A stretch of 64,000 nucleotides of DNA from Scylla paramamosain (Eukaryota; Arthropoda; Malacostraca; Decapoda; Portunidae): positions 2,156,501 through 2,220,500 of the forward strand of contig NC_087191.1 of NCBI RefSeq assembly GCF_035594125.1, written 5' to 3'. The first letter of the stretch is position 1. The number at the start of each line of letters is the position of its first letter. Positions 39,516 through 50,810 of the stretch are shown here, one piece after another. Position numbers and translations under genes: made by a program. The notes under the pieces were generated by a model that saw only the letters and a program-made list of their open reading frames with translations, made no database searches and was not told the DNA's origin.

Positions 39516-42311
39516 TCTTTTCAGTGTTTTTGAGCGTGTTACGCAATAAAGCACTAAAAGCCAGGGCAATCACATTACATGGGAATAAAACCAAATTTTA
39601 CCAAGAACTTGCCTTTAAGTGTTTTTGAGCTCCTTACATACCAAAACGCTAAAACGCATGCAAAATACATTTTATGGAAAAAAGAATAACATTACCAAAT
39701 ACATGTATTTTGAGAGTTTTTGATCATGTTATCTATAAAAACGCAAGCACTCTATATTGGGAAGCAAAAGGACATTACGAGGAACGTGTATAATGAGTGT
39801 TTTATAGTTTCACAAGAACCACAAGGCAGAAAACGCAAAAATTTGTGTATATAGAGAAGTTTCTTACATACCAAAACGCTAAAACTCATGAATAACACTT
39901 TTAATTGAAAAACAGAACTACATTACCAAATGTGTGTATTTTAAGTGTTTTTCATATTCTTAGTTACGAAAATCCTAAATTACATGCGAAACTAGCTTTA
40001 TGTGGGAAAAAAATGATATTACCAGAAACGTGTCTTTTGAGTGTTTTTGAGCGTTATATGCAACAAAACACTAAAAAGCAGAACAATCACATTACACTGG
40101 AATAAAACCAAATTTTACGAAGAACTTGCCTTTAAATGTTTTTTAACTCCTTACATACCAAAACGCTAAACGCATGCAAAGCAACCTTTATGGAGAAACA
40201 GAATAACATTACCAAAAACATGTATTTTGAGTGTTTTTGATCATGTTACCTATAAAATCGCTTAAATACATGCAAAGAACCCTATGTTTGTGAAAAGAAA
40301 GGACCTTACGAAAATCGTGTATTATGAGTATTTTTAAGTTCCAGCAGCAAGTAGCAAGTAGCAAAAATCTAAAACCCACAAATAACACTGTTTATAGAGA
40401 AAAAAAATTAAAAAAATTGATTTTTTTTTTTTTTTGTTATTCATCTTCATAGGTACCGAGATGCCAAAATTCTGAGAAAATTCAGGGAAATTATGTGAAA
40501 AAAAAAACAAAAAAAAATAATTTTTTATTTTTTCCGGAGTTATGTACGAAACCCGGAAGTGCATGCAAATCCACCTATATGGGGAAATTACACGACTTTG
40601 CAAGAAACGTGTCTTTGGGTGTTTTCAGCAATTTCAACAATATTACTGAAAACGTGTCTTTTCAGTTTTAGCGTAGAACGCTTAAAACGGATGCAAAACC
40701 AACCAATATGAAGAAATTGAATAACATTACAAAAAAGTTGAATGTTTTTGAGCTTGTTACCTACAAAAAACGCAAAAATGAATGCAAAGCAGTCTATTTT
40801 GGGAAACAAAAGGATATTACAAGAAAATTGTATAATGAATGTTTTAATAGTTTTCAAGAACCATAAGGCAAAAAACGCAAAAACTCGTGCATATGGAGAT
40901 TTTTCTTAGATACCAAAATGCTGAAATTCATGAATAACACTCTTAATTGAGAAAAAGAACAACCTTACCAAATGCGTGTATTTTGAGTGTTTTTCACATT
41001 CTTAGTTACCAAAACCCGAAATTACATGCGAAACTAGCTTTAAGTTGGAAATAAATGACATTACCAGAAAAAAAGTGTCTTTTGAGTGTTTTTGAGCGTG
41101 TTAGACAATAAAGCACAAAAAAGCAGGGCAATGACATTACATGGGAATAAAACCAACATTTACCAAGAACTTGTCTTTAAGTGTTTTTCAGCTCCTTACA
41201 TACTAAAACGCTAAAACGCATGCAAAACACCCTTTATTGAGAAACAAAATAACATTACGAAAAACATGAATTTTCAGTGTTTTTTGATCTTTTACGTATA
41301 AAAACGCTTAAATACATGTAAAGAACCCTATATTTGGAAAATGAAAGGACATTACGAGAAACGTGTATTATGAGTGTTTTTAAGTTCCATGAGTACGAAA
41401 AGAGTTAAAACCTACAAATAACACTCTTTATAGAGAAAATAAATTAATTAATTAAAACGGATTTTTTTTTTTTTTTTTTTTTGTTATTTATCTTCATAGG
41501 TACCGAGATGCCAAAATTCTGGCAAATTTCAGAGAAATTATGTGAAAAAATAATATTATGAAAAAAGTTAATTTTAGCTTTTTTTTCGGACTGTTATGTA
41601 CCAAACCCTAAAGTGTATGCAAAGCCACCTACTTGAGGAAATTAAACGACTTTACCAGATAAATGTCTTTTGAGTGTTTTTCACCAAGTTAGGCACCAAA
41701 ACGATCAATAATATGGAAGTCACTCCTTATGGGAATCCAAAACAAAATTACTGAAAACGTGTTTTTATAGTGTTTTACTTAGAAAAACATTAAAACGGAT
41801 GGAAACCAACCAATATGAAGCAATAGAATAATATTACTAAAAAGTTATATTTTAAGAGTTTTTGAGCTTGTTACCTACAGAAAACGCGAAAATAGTTGCA
41901 AAGCACTCTATTTTGGGAAAGTAAAGGACATTACGAGAAACGTGTATAATGACTGTTTTATACACGCAAAACACGCAAAAACTCGTGTATATGGAGATCT
42001 TTCTTAGATACCAAAATGCTGAAATTCATGAAGAACACTCTTAATTGAGAAACAGAACAACCTTACCAAATGGGTGTATTTTGAATCTTTTTTAACATTC
42101 TTACTTACCAAAACCCCAAATTGCATGCGAAACTAGCTTTGTGTGAAAAAAAAATATTACCAGAAAAGTGTCTTGAGTTTTTTTGAGCGTGTTAGGCAAT
42201 AAAGCACTAAAAAGCAGGGCAATCACCATTACATGGGAATAAAACCAACTTTTATCAATAACATGCCTTTAAGTGTTCTTACATACGAAAACGCTAAAAC
42301 GCATACAAAAG
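39516..42311 (+). repeat. Forward HOR array, segment S5
   Basis: About two and a half HOR copies ending in a truncated C unit (GCTAAAACGCATACAAAAG). A deletion near 39744 joins D to J (AAAACGC, then AAGCACTC). It contains the shortened H unit (CAATTTCAACAATATTA at about 40629) with the private change CTTTTCAGTTTTAGCGTAG, and an odd AGCAAGTAGCAAGTAGCAAA insertion near 40347 in unit E. Most of it is mirrored at 54037-56372. No gene. Confidence 0.9.
39745..42170 (+). repeat. Left arm of large inverted repeat
   Basis: Matches the reverse complement of 54037-56372 along its length, sharing private variants: GTGTGAAAAAAAAATATTACC, GTTCTTCATG-type K end (GAAATTCATGAAGAACAC), CAATTTCAACAATATTA, CTTTTCAGTTTTAGCGTAG and ACATTACCAAATGTGTG-type A start. 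The spacer between the arms is about 11.9 kb and holds LINE block copy 2 and the old satellite. Confidence 0.85.
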
Positions 42312-44690
42312 AAGTATTTTGAGTCTTTTGTAAGATTGTTACGTAAAAAAAACGCCTAAATGAATCGGAAATATCCTATATGGGAAAAATTAAAAGACAT
42401 TACAAGAAACGTGTATTATGAGTGTTTTTGATTTTTTGGTATCAAAAGGGTAAAACGCATGAAAAACACTCTATATGGAGAAACAGAACAATACTGCCAA
42501 AAAAAAAAAACGTGCATTTTGAGGTTTATGACATTGTTAGTTACCAAAAAGCCAAAATTCATGCAAAGACCCATATATAGATATATGAAACGACTTTAAA
42601 ACGTATGAAAATACTACGAGTATATAGAGAGAAACAGAATACACTAACCAAAAACGCGTATTTTGTGTTTTTTATTTTATTTATTTTTTTTTTTTTTGAG
42701 CTTATTATGTACAAAATCGCCTGTCATCAAACAAATCACCCTGCATATGGAAATAAAAGGGACATTACGAGAAACGTTTGTTGTGTTTTTTTTTTTTATT
42801 ACTTTCTTAAGTATCAAATCAGTGCTTCAATAGTGTTCTGAAGAAAAAGAACAAACTTACCAAAAACGGGTATTTCTTTACATTGATAATTACCAAAACG
42901 CCAACATGCATGTAAAGCAACCTTTATGAAGAAACGAAACAAAATCACTAGAAACTTGTCTTTTGTTATTTTTTGGGCGTGTTAGGCACCAAATCAGTAA
43001 GAAGCAACGAAATCACCCCATAGGGAAATACAAAACAACTTTACTAAAACGTGTCTTTAGAGTGTTTTTTTTTAGGTTCTTACGAACTAAAATGTCAAAA
43101 TACATGCAAACACCCTGTTAGGTACCAAAGCACCAAAAACAGCCTATATGAGGAAACGAAAGGACATGACAAAAAACGTGTATTATGAGTTTTTTTGTTT
43201 TTTTTTTAGCTTCTCAGGTACCAAAACGCAAAAATGGAGAAAGAAAAAAACATTACCAAAATCGTGTAATTTGAATGTTTTTCACATTGTCAGGTAGCAA
43301 AACACCATAATGCTTGCTCGCTATACGAGAAAATTAAACAACAATATAAGAAATGTGTTTTTATGTGCTTTTCAGCGTGTTAGGCACGAAAACGCTAAAT
43401 AGCATGGAAAGCACCTTATATAGAAATGCAAAATAATAAGCATGTCTTGTAAGTGTTTTAAACTTTTTACGTTCCAAAACGCTAAAACACGTGCAACAAA
43501 CACGAATAATCTTACCAAACAGAAAAAAACCTTACCAAAAACGTGTATTTTGAGTCTTTTTGAGTCTGTTACGTACATCATCTTAAAAATGCATGTAAAG
43601 CACCCTGTATGAGGAAACGATAGGACATTACGAGAAACGTGCATTATCAGAGTTTTGAGTCTCTTAGGTACCAAACACCAAACCGCCAGAATGAAAATTA
43701 AATATATTCTGTATCTCTTAATAGAGAAACAGAACATCACCAAAAACGTGTTTTTGAGTGTTTTTTTTTTTTTTCCTTTTTATGTACCAAAACGTCAAAA
43801 TACATACGAAGCATCCTATATGGGGAAATGGAAAGACGTTTGGAGAAACAAGTTTTATTTGTGTTTCTGAGCTTCCTAAGTAAGCTTCCTAAGTACCAAA
43901 ACGCTAAAAAGGATGAATAGCACCCTATATAGAGAAAAGAACAACATTACCTAAAATCTTTATTTTGAGCGTTTTTCACATTATGTAGCAAAACATCATA
44001 ATGCATGCAGATCCCTATATGAAGAAGCAAAACGATATTACAGGAAACGTGTCTTTTGAGTGTTTGCTTGAGTGTTAGGAATCAAAATGCTAAAAACCAT
44101 TGAAAGCACCCTATTTGGCAATATAAAATAATATTACCAAGAAAGTATCTTTAGAGTGTTTTTCATCTTCTTACATCCGAAATCGCTGAAAAGCATGCAA
44201 AACAACCTTTACGGAGAAACAAATTAACATTACCAAAAACTTTATTTTGATTGTTTTTGTGCTTGTTAAGTATAAAAGTGCCAAATTACACGCAAAACAT
44301 CCTACATGGAGAAAAGAAAGGACATTACGAGAAAAGTGTATTATGAGAGATTTTGAGCTTTTTAGGTACCCAGACTCAAAAACACATGATTAGAACTTTA
44401 CATGGAAAAATAACTCAACCGAAAACTTTTACTTAAACTTTTTTTTCATATTATTAAGTACCAAAAGACAAAATGCATTGGAAGCACCCTTTATCGGGAA
44501 ACGAAACGACATTATCATCAACGTGTCTTTTGAGTGTTTTTCAACGTGTTAGACACCAAAACGCTGAAAAGCATGGAAAGCGCTCCATAAAGGAATACAA
44601 AATAACATTACTAAAAACGTGTTTTAAAGGTTCTTATGTACAGAAACGCTAAAACTCAAGCAAAACACCCTTTATAGAGAAGCGAAATAA
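42312..44690 (+). repeat. Duplicated old satellite, left part of LINE block copy 2
   Basis: Copy of 4670-6994, entered from HOR unit C directly into a d monomer, so the pentamer order is kept across the join. Differences from copy 1 include a 13-base tandem duplication (AGCTTCCTAAGTA near 43870-43896), extra T-run length near 42670 and 43195, a retained CCCATAGGGAAATAC piece near 43018, and loss of the e-type centre near 43225. Confidence 0.9.
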
Positions 44691-45358
44691 ATATTTCGTT
44701 GATAAATTACATTCAGGACAGTTAGGGAATATCCCTTACAGAAGAATAAGATCGCAGAAGAATGATCCTAAATGGACGACAGAGGTTAAAACATTACATA
44801 GGGCGAAAGAGAAGTATATATGAGATTAAAGACAGGGGAAGTGGTTTTAAGGCCATAATATAATGATTTAGAAAAGTCAGGAGTTTAACAAGGAAAGCTA
44901 AAAATAGTTATGAATTAAAGGTACCCAGTCAAGCGAAGATGGACCCCAAGTGATTTTATCAGGCATATAAGACGAAGAATAGAGAAACAATAGTTCCTTA
45001 AAGACAGCAGAATGGGACCTGCTTAGTTGTTGGGAGGAGATTAGTAAAATTGTGAACGAGTATTTTTTTAACTGTCTTTGCCCAGGAAAACATGCAGGAT
45101 TTGACGAATAGTTACAAGATATTTAGAGTAGAAGAAAATGAGAAGCTGACAGATATTACTATAACTAAAGAGATAGTGGAACAGGAGATAGATAAGCTGA
45201 AAAGTTCAAGTCACCAGGACCAGATGAAATATATTCCACAGTATTTATGAATTGAAAAAAGGTTATAAGTAATCTGGATAAGGTCATGGCCAAGCGGCAG
45301 GCGACAGAGTGTTGTAATAAACGGCTCTAAATCCGAGTGGGGTCAAGTAATTAGTGGG

Positions 45359-46261
45359 GTGACAAAGGGATTATTAGTATTAGGGCCGATGTTGTTTGTA
45401 ATATATGTCAATGACTTGGATAGTGAAATTAGTAGTGTTGTTAGTAAATTTGTGGATGACGCGAGAGTATGTAGATTAATTAGGTCAGAATCGCATACCC
45501 TCGCCTTGCAGGCAGATTTGGATAGGATGAACGAATGGACAGACAGATGGCAAATGCAGTTTAATATCAACAAATGCAAAGCACTTAGCGTAAGTAGAAG
45601 AAACCCACACAGTACTTACACAATGAACAACCAAGTTCTGGTAGGTTCAGGGTTAGAAAAAGATTTGAGATTTAAAGTTAGCTCTGAACTCCGTCTAAGA
45701 AAGCAATGCAAAGAGACCAGAAACAAAGTAAATAGTGTATTATGATTCATTTTCAGGAGTGCTAAAAGTAAAACTCCCGAAGTAATATTAAAGTTACATT
45801 TAGCTCTGGTCAGACTTCATCTAGACTACGCTGTCCTATTCTGGTCACCACATCACAGGAAGAATAAAGGTCTATTAGAATCACTTCAAAGGAGAATGAC
45901 TAAAAGGATACATGGGATGAGGAGTATTCCTTACGAAGCGAGATTCAAGCTGTTAAATTTACATTCTTTAGAGAGACGTAGGTTAAGAGTGGACCTGATA
46001 GAAGTCTTTAAGTGGTATATGGGTTATAAGAAGGGAAACATAATGAAAATTCTTAGAATCTGTAACCATGATAGAACAAGAAAAATAGAACATCAAGTTT
46101 TCAGGCTTGAGCCTGAAAACTTGATGTTCAAAAAGGAAACAGGAAGGAATTGGTTTTTAAATACAGTAGTAGATGATTGGAACGGACTTAGAAATCAAGC
46201 TGTTAGTGCTGAGGCATTTGGCAACTGTAAGAGAAAATTACACATTTATAGATGGGGATGA
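45359..46261 (+). pseudogene. Reverse transcriptase C-terminal half, open except for one TGA
   Basis: A frame of about 300 codons interrupted once, by TGA at 45743-45745, then open to TGA at 46259-46261. Residues 8-17 read LGPMLFVIYV. The catalytic box reads KFVDD (residues 30-34), with valine (45452-45454) where copy 1 keeps alanine. NEWTDRWQMQFNINKCK follows. After the stop come LHLDYAVLFWSPHHRK, RRMTKRIHGMRSIPYEARFK, LLNLHSLERRRLRVDLIEVF and GRNWFLNTVVDDWNGL, typical of the C-terminal region of this LINE group. The same TGA is in copy 1, so it predates the duplication. The ATG is incidental and the upstream RT half is deleted, so it cannot encode a working enzyme. Confidence 0.9.
46088..46129. 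repeat. Perfect 20-bp-arm hairpin inside LINE copy 2
   Basis: Left arm GAACATCAAGTTTTCAGGCT (46088-46107), a 2-base TG spacer, and its exact reverse complement at 46110-46129. Copy 1 has only the right-arm sequence (8800-8819, one difference) and is about 16 bp shorter here. The left arm therefore looks like an inverted copy of neighbouring sequence, as expected from template switching. The frame stays open through it. Confidence 0.93.
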
Positions 46262-46340
46262 TAGGTGGAAATACGTAGGTATATTTCATACAAGTACTGC
46301 CACGTGTAGGCCTGATGGCTTCTTGCATATTTACTTATTT

Positions 46341-46360
46341 CTTATGTTCTTATGTTCTTA
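46341..46360 (+). repeat. LINE 3' tail of 8-bp tandem repeats
   Basis: CTTATGTTCTTATGTTCTTA: two and a half copies of an 8-bp unit directly before satellite resumes. Short 8-bp tandem tails rather than poly-A are known at CR1-type 3' ends, which supports that placement and marks the true 3' end of the element. Confidence 0.75.
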
Positions 46361-46512
46361 TTACCAAAAGCGTGTATTTTCAGTGTTTACAGCTATTCCG
46401 TGAAAAAGAAAATGCCAAAATGCATGCAAAGCACCCTAAATGAGGAAAAAAAGGGACATTACGAGAAACGTGCATTATAAGTGTTTTTGAGATTCTTAGA
46501 TACCAAAACCCT
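46361..46512 (+). repeat. Old d and e monomers linking LINE to HOR
   Basis: The rest of the interrupted c monomer (TTACCAAAAGCG) is followed by a d monomer ending GGGACATTACGAGAAAC and an e-type unit starting GTGCATTATAAGTG. That unit passes into the HOR K/A border marker CTGAAACTCATGAATAAC. The equivalent region is deleted beside copy 1. Confidence 0.85.
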
Positions 46513-48885
46513 GAAACTCATGAATAACACTCTTAATTGAAAAACAGAACAATCTTACCAAATGCGTGTATTTTGAGTGTTTTTTTCACATCCTTGGTTA
46601 CCAAAACCCCAAATTGCATACGAAACTAGCTTTATATGGAAAGAAAAAAAAAAGACATTACCAGAAAAGTGTCTTTTGAGTGTTTTTGAGCGTGTTAGGC
46701 AATAAAGCACTAAAAAGCAGGGCAATCACATTACATGGGAATAAAACCAACTTTTACCAAGAACTTGCCTTTAAGTGTTTTTGAGCTCCTAACATACCAA
46801 AACACTAAAATGCATGCAAAACACCCTTTATGAAGAAACAGAATAACATTACCAAAAACATGTATTTTGAGTGTTTTTGATTATGTTACCTATAAAAACG
46901 CTTAAATACATGCAAAGAATCCTATGTTTGGGAAACGAAAGGACATTACGAGAAACGTGTATTATTAATGTTATTAAATTCCTTAAGCACCAAAAAGCTA
47001 AAATCCACTAATAACACTCTTTATAGAGAGAAAAAAAAAGTAATTTTCTTTTTTTATTTTGTTATTCTTCTTCATAGGTACCGAGATGCCAAAATTCTGG
47101 CAAAATTCAGGGAAATTGTGTGGAAAAAAAAAACATTATCAAAAAAAGTTAATTTTAGCTTTTTTTCGGACAGTTATGTACCAAATTCTAAATTACATGC
47201 AAAGCCACCTCTATAGGGAAATTAAACGACTTTACCAGAAACCTGTGTTTTGAGTGTTTTTCAGCATGTTAGGCACCAAAACAATAAATAATATGGAAGT
47301 CACTCTATATGGGAATCCAAAACAAAATCACTTAACACTTGTCTTTTCAGTGTTTTACGTAGAAACACGCTAAAACGGATGCAAACAAACCAATATGAAG
47401 AAATAGAATAACATTGCCAAAAAGGTATATTTTGAGTGTTTTTGAGCCTGTTACCTACAAAAAACGCGAAAATGGATGCAAAGGACTCTATATTGGGAAA
47501 CAAAAGGACATTACGAGAAACCTGTATAATGGAGAATCACAATAACATTACAAAAAACATGTATTTTGAGTGTTTTTGATCATGTTACCTATAAAAACGC
47601 CTAAATACATGCAAAGAATCCTATGTTTGGGAAACGAAAGGACATTACGAGAAACGTGTATTATAAGTGTTTTTTTAAGTTACTTAAATACCAAAAAGCT
47701 AAAACCCACAAATAACACTCTTTATGAAGAAACAAAAAAATAAATAAATAAAAATAAATAAATGAAATAAAAGAAAATAATTTTTTTTTTGTTATTCATC
47801 TTCAGAGGTACCGAGATGCCAAAATTCTGTTAAAATTCATGGAAATTATGTGGATAAAAGAACATTATCGAAAAAGTTAATTTTAGCTTTTTTTTCGTAC
47901 CAAACCCTAAAGTGCATGCAAAGCCATCTATATGGGGAAATTAAACGACTTTACAAACTGTCTTTTGAGTGTTTTTCAGCATGTTAGTCACCAAACCGAT
48001 AAATAATATGGAAGTCACTCTATATGGGAATCCAAAAGAAAATTACTGAAAACGTGTCTTTTCAGTGTTTTACGTAAAAAACGCTAAAACGGATGCAAAC
48101 AGACCAATATGAAGAAATAGAATAACATTACCATTTAAGTATTTTTGAGCTTGTGACCAACAAAAAAAAAAAAACGTGAAAATGGATGCAAAGCACTCTA
48201 TATTAGGAAATAAAAAGACATTACGAGAAACGTGTATAATGAGTATTTTATAGTTTCACAAGAACCACAAAGCAAAAAACGCAAAAACTAGTGTATATGG
48301 AGAAGTTTCTTAGATATCAAAATTCTGAAACTCCTGAATAACACTCTTAATTAAGAAACAGAATAACATTACTAAATGCGTGTATTTTGAGTGTTTTTCA
48401 CATTCTTAGTTACTAGAACCTCAAATTGCATGGGAAACTAGCTTTATGTGGGAAAAAAAATGACATTACCAGAAAAGTATCTTTTGAAGGTTTTTTGAGA
48501 GAGTTAGGCAATAAAGCACTAAAAAGGAGGGCAATCACATTACATGGGAATAAAACCAACTTTTACCAAGAACTTGCCTTTAAGTGTTTTTAACTCCTTA
48601 TATACAAAAACGCATACCAAAATGCTGAAACTCCTGAATAACACTCTAAATTGAGAAACAGAACAACCTTACCAAATGCGTGTATCTTGAGTGTTTTTCA
48701 CATTCTTAGTTACCAAAACCCCAAATTTTATGTGAAAGTAGCTTTATGTGGGAAAAAAAAATGACATTACCAGAAAAGTGTCTTTTAAGTGTTTTTTTTT
48801 TTTTTTAGCATGATAGGCAATAAAGCACTAAAAAGCAGGGCAATCACATTGCATGGGAATAAAACTAACTTTTACTAACAACTAA
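46513..48885 (+). repeat. Forward HOR array after LINE copy 2
   Basis: About two HOR copies with internal losses: a J-to-C jump near 47530 (CTGTATAATGG, then AGAATCACAATAAC) and a C-to-K jump near 48612. E/F linkers lie at 47030 and 47733. It ends inside unit B (AATAAAACTAACTTTTACTAAC), where orientation and divergence change together. No gene. Confidence 0.9.
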
Positions 48886-49503
48886 AAATAAACGTTCTTG
48901 TTCTGTTCTGTTTATCTATATAAAATGACTTTCATGCATTTTTTGGGAGTATCTAAAAACCTCAAAAACACTCTTAATACACGTATGTATATATGTATGG
49001 TAGTTATTTTGTTTTTATCCATAAAGGGTGTTTTGCATGTTTTTTTTTTTTTTTTTTTTTTTTTTAGCTTTTTAGTACACAAGTAGTTCAAAGACACTCA
49101 AAATACACGTTTTTCGTAATGTTATTTTTTTGCGTTTTCGTGTCTAGCATGGTCTACAATACTTAAAATATACATTTCTTGTGATCTTCTTTCGTTTCCC
49201 CATATAAAGGCGTTTTTGTACCTAAAAAGGTGAAAAACTCACAAAATACACTATTTTCACAATGATTTGTTTTCCATATAGAATGCTTTCTATCATTCTT
49301 ATCGTATTAGTGCTTCAAAAACACTCAAAAGACACGTTTCTGGTGATGTCTAGTTTCCTTTTATAGTTGCTTTGCATGCATTTTGGCGTTTTGGTCCCTA
49401 GTAATGTGAAAAACGCTTAAAATACACGTTTTTGGTAATGGTGTTGTGTTTCTCATAGAGAGTACTATACAAGCGTTTCAGCATTTTTGTACCTAAGAAG
49501 CTT
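48886..49503 (-). repeat. Old satellite in reverse orientation
   Basis: Diverged monomers read as complement (CTCAAAAACACTC, ACGTTTTTCGTAATG, GCATGCATTTTGGCG). Contains a 26-base T run near 49040. The edges near 48886 and 49503 are abrupt and not at monomer borders. No gene. Confidence 0.85.
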
Positions 49504-50810
49504 AAAAATAGAGAAACATAACACCTTTATCAAAAATATGTATTTTGAGTGTATTTAACATTCTTAGATAGGGAAATGACAAAATCCGTGCAAAGAATCC
49601 TATATGAAGAAATGAAACGAGATCTACAGAAACATGTTTTTTTTTTTTTTTAGTGTTTATGGGCATTTTCAACACCAAAACGATAAAAAGCATATAAAGC
49701 ACCCTATATGGAAAAAATAAAAATAAAACATATACATTCAGTGTTTTTTAACTTTTTATGTACAAAAAACGCTAAAACACACACACACAAAAAAAAACAT
49801 CGAGAAACACTATCACTATCAAAAACGTGTATTTCGAGTGTTTTTCATCTTACGTAGAAAATTCTTACAGAAGTAGTCTATCATGAAACGAGAAGACATT
49901 ACGGGAAACTTGTATTATGAATGTTTTCGTTTTAGATATCAATATGGTAAAACGCATGAATAGTATTCTATATCCAAGAAACAGAATATTAAAAAAAAAA
50001 AAAAAAAGGTATTTTCAGTGTGTTTAATGCTGTTAGATACCAAAAGGCGAAAATGCCAGCAAAATCCCCCTAAATGAGAAAAAGAAACGACATTACGGAA
50101 AATGTTTCTTTTGAGAGTTTTTCAGCGCGTTAGGCACCAAAACACTAAAAAAGCAAGGAAATCACACTATATTATAAAATAAAACAGAATTAGTAAAAAG
50201 GTGTCTTCTTAGTGTTTCTTAACTTCTTACGTAACAAAATGCTACAATTTCACATTGTTAGCTGTGAAAACACCAAAATGCATGCAAAGCCTCTTGTATA
50301 GGGAAATGAAGTGACATTACAAGAAACGTATGTTTAGAGTGTTTATGAGAGTGTTAGGCACCAAAACCCTAAAAAGCATGGAAAACACCCTATATGGGAA
50401 AGCAAAACATTACAAGAAACGTGCCTTTTGAGTGCTTTTAAGCATCTTTATGTGCCAAAACGCTAAAACGCAGGCAAAACACCCTTTATGGAGAAAAACA
50501 AGATCATTACCAAAAGCGTGTATTTTGAGTGTTTTTAAAAATTATTACGTAGAAAAAGACAAAATGCATGAAAAATATCTTTCATGGGGAAACTAAAGAA
50601 CACTACGAGAAACGTGTATTATGAGTGATATTGACATTCTGAGGTACCAGAACACTGAAAGACATGCCAAACATCCTTGATGATGAAACGGAACGACATT
50701 TCCAGAACTTGTCTTATCAGTGTTTATGACTGCGTTAAGCACTAAAACGTGGGGAAAAAAGCCAAAAAAAATATCTTTTTATGATTTTTGAGCTCCTTTA
50801 CCAAAACCCT
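49504..50810 (+). repeat. Old satellite in forward orientation
   Basis: About 14 diverged forward monomers, with short (AC)n near 49777 and A or T runs near 49640 and 49990. Pentamer order is partly recognisable (for example b-type TGTTAGGCACCAAAACCC near 50350 followed by c-type CACCCTTTATGGAG near 50480). No gene. Confidence 0.85.

Larger units (their letters stand above)
44691..46360 (+). mobile_element. Degenerate CR1/jockey-like LINE, copy 2, with intact 3' end
   Basis: Same insertion as copy 1: the left flank (CACCCTTTATAGAGAAGCGAA) and first element bases agree, so one insertion was later duplicated. This copy has lost 404 bp relative to 7581-7984 of copy 1, joined at AATCTG/GATAAGG (45276/45277), which removes the palm block with the first catalytic aspartate. 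It keeps the 3' end absent from copy 1: AGGCCTGATGGCTTCTTGC, then TTATGTTC repeats, then satellite continuing the same c monomer (ATTACCAAAAGCG). No clear target-site duplication is visible. Confidence 0.9.

Noticed and set aside
40340..40370. AGCAAGTAGCAAGTAGCAAA as a microsatellite locus
   Set aside because: Only two to three imperfect 8-bp copies; kept as a note within S5 rather than a separate feature.
9003..42311. CENP-B box
   Set aside because: I looked for the TTCG....A..CGGG core. GGGAAACGAAAGG in D units has a partial resemblance in complement (CTTTCGTTTCCC), but the spacing and CGGG part do not match.
43372..43743. A 123-codon reverse-strand open frame, and many 60-100-codon frames of similar make-up
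   Set aside because: They translate satellite monomers, giving the same recurring peptides (like SKTLKIHVFGNV) wherever a monomer lacks a stop. No domain or codon bias is seen, and orientation follows the satellite.
46341..46376. Target-site duplication of the LINE
   Set aside because: The left flank (AGCGAAATAA) and right flank (TTACCAAAAGCG) simply continue one c monomer; no convincing direct repeat flanks the element.
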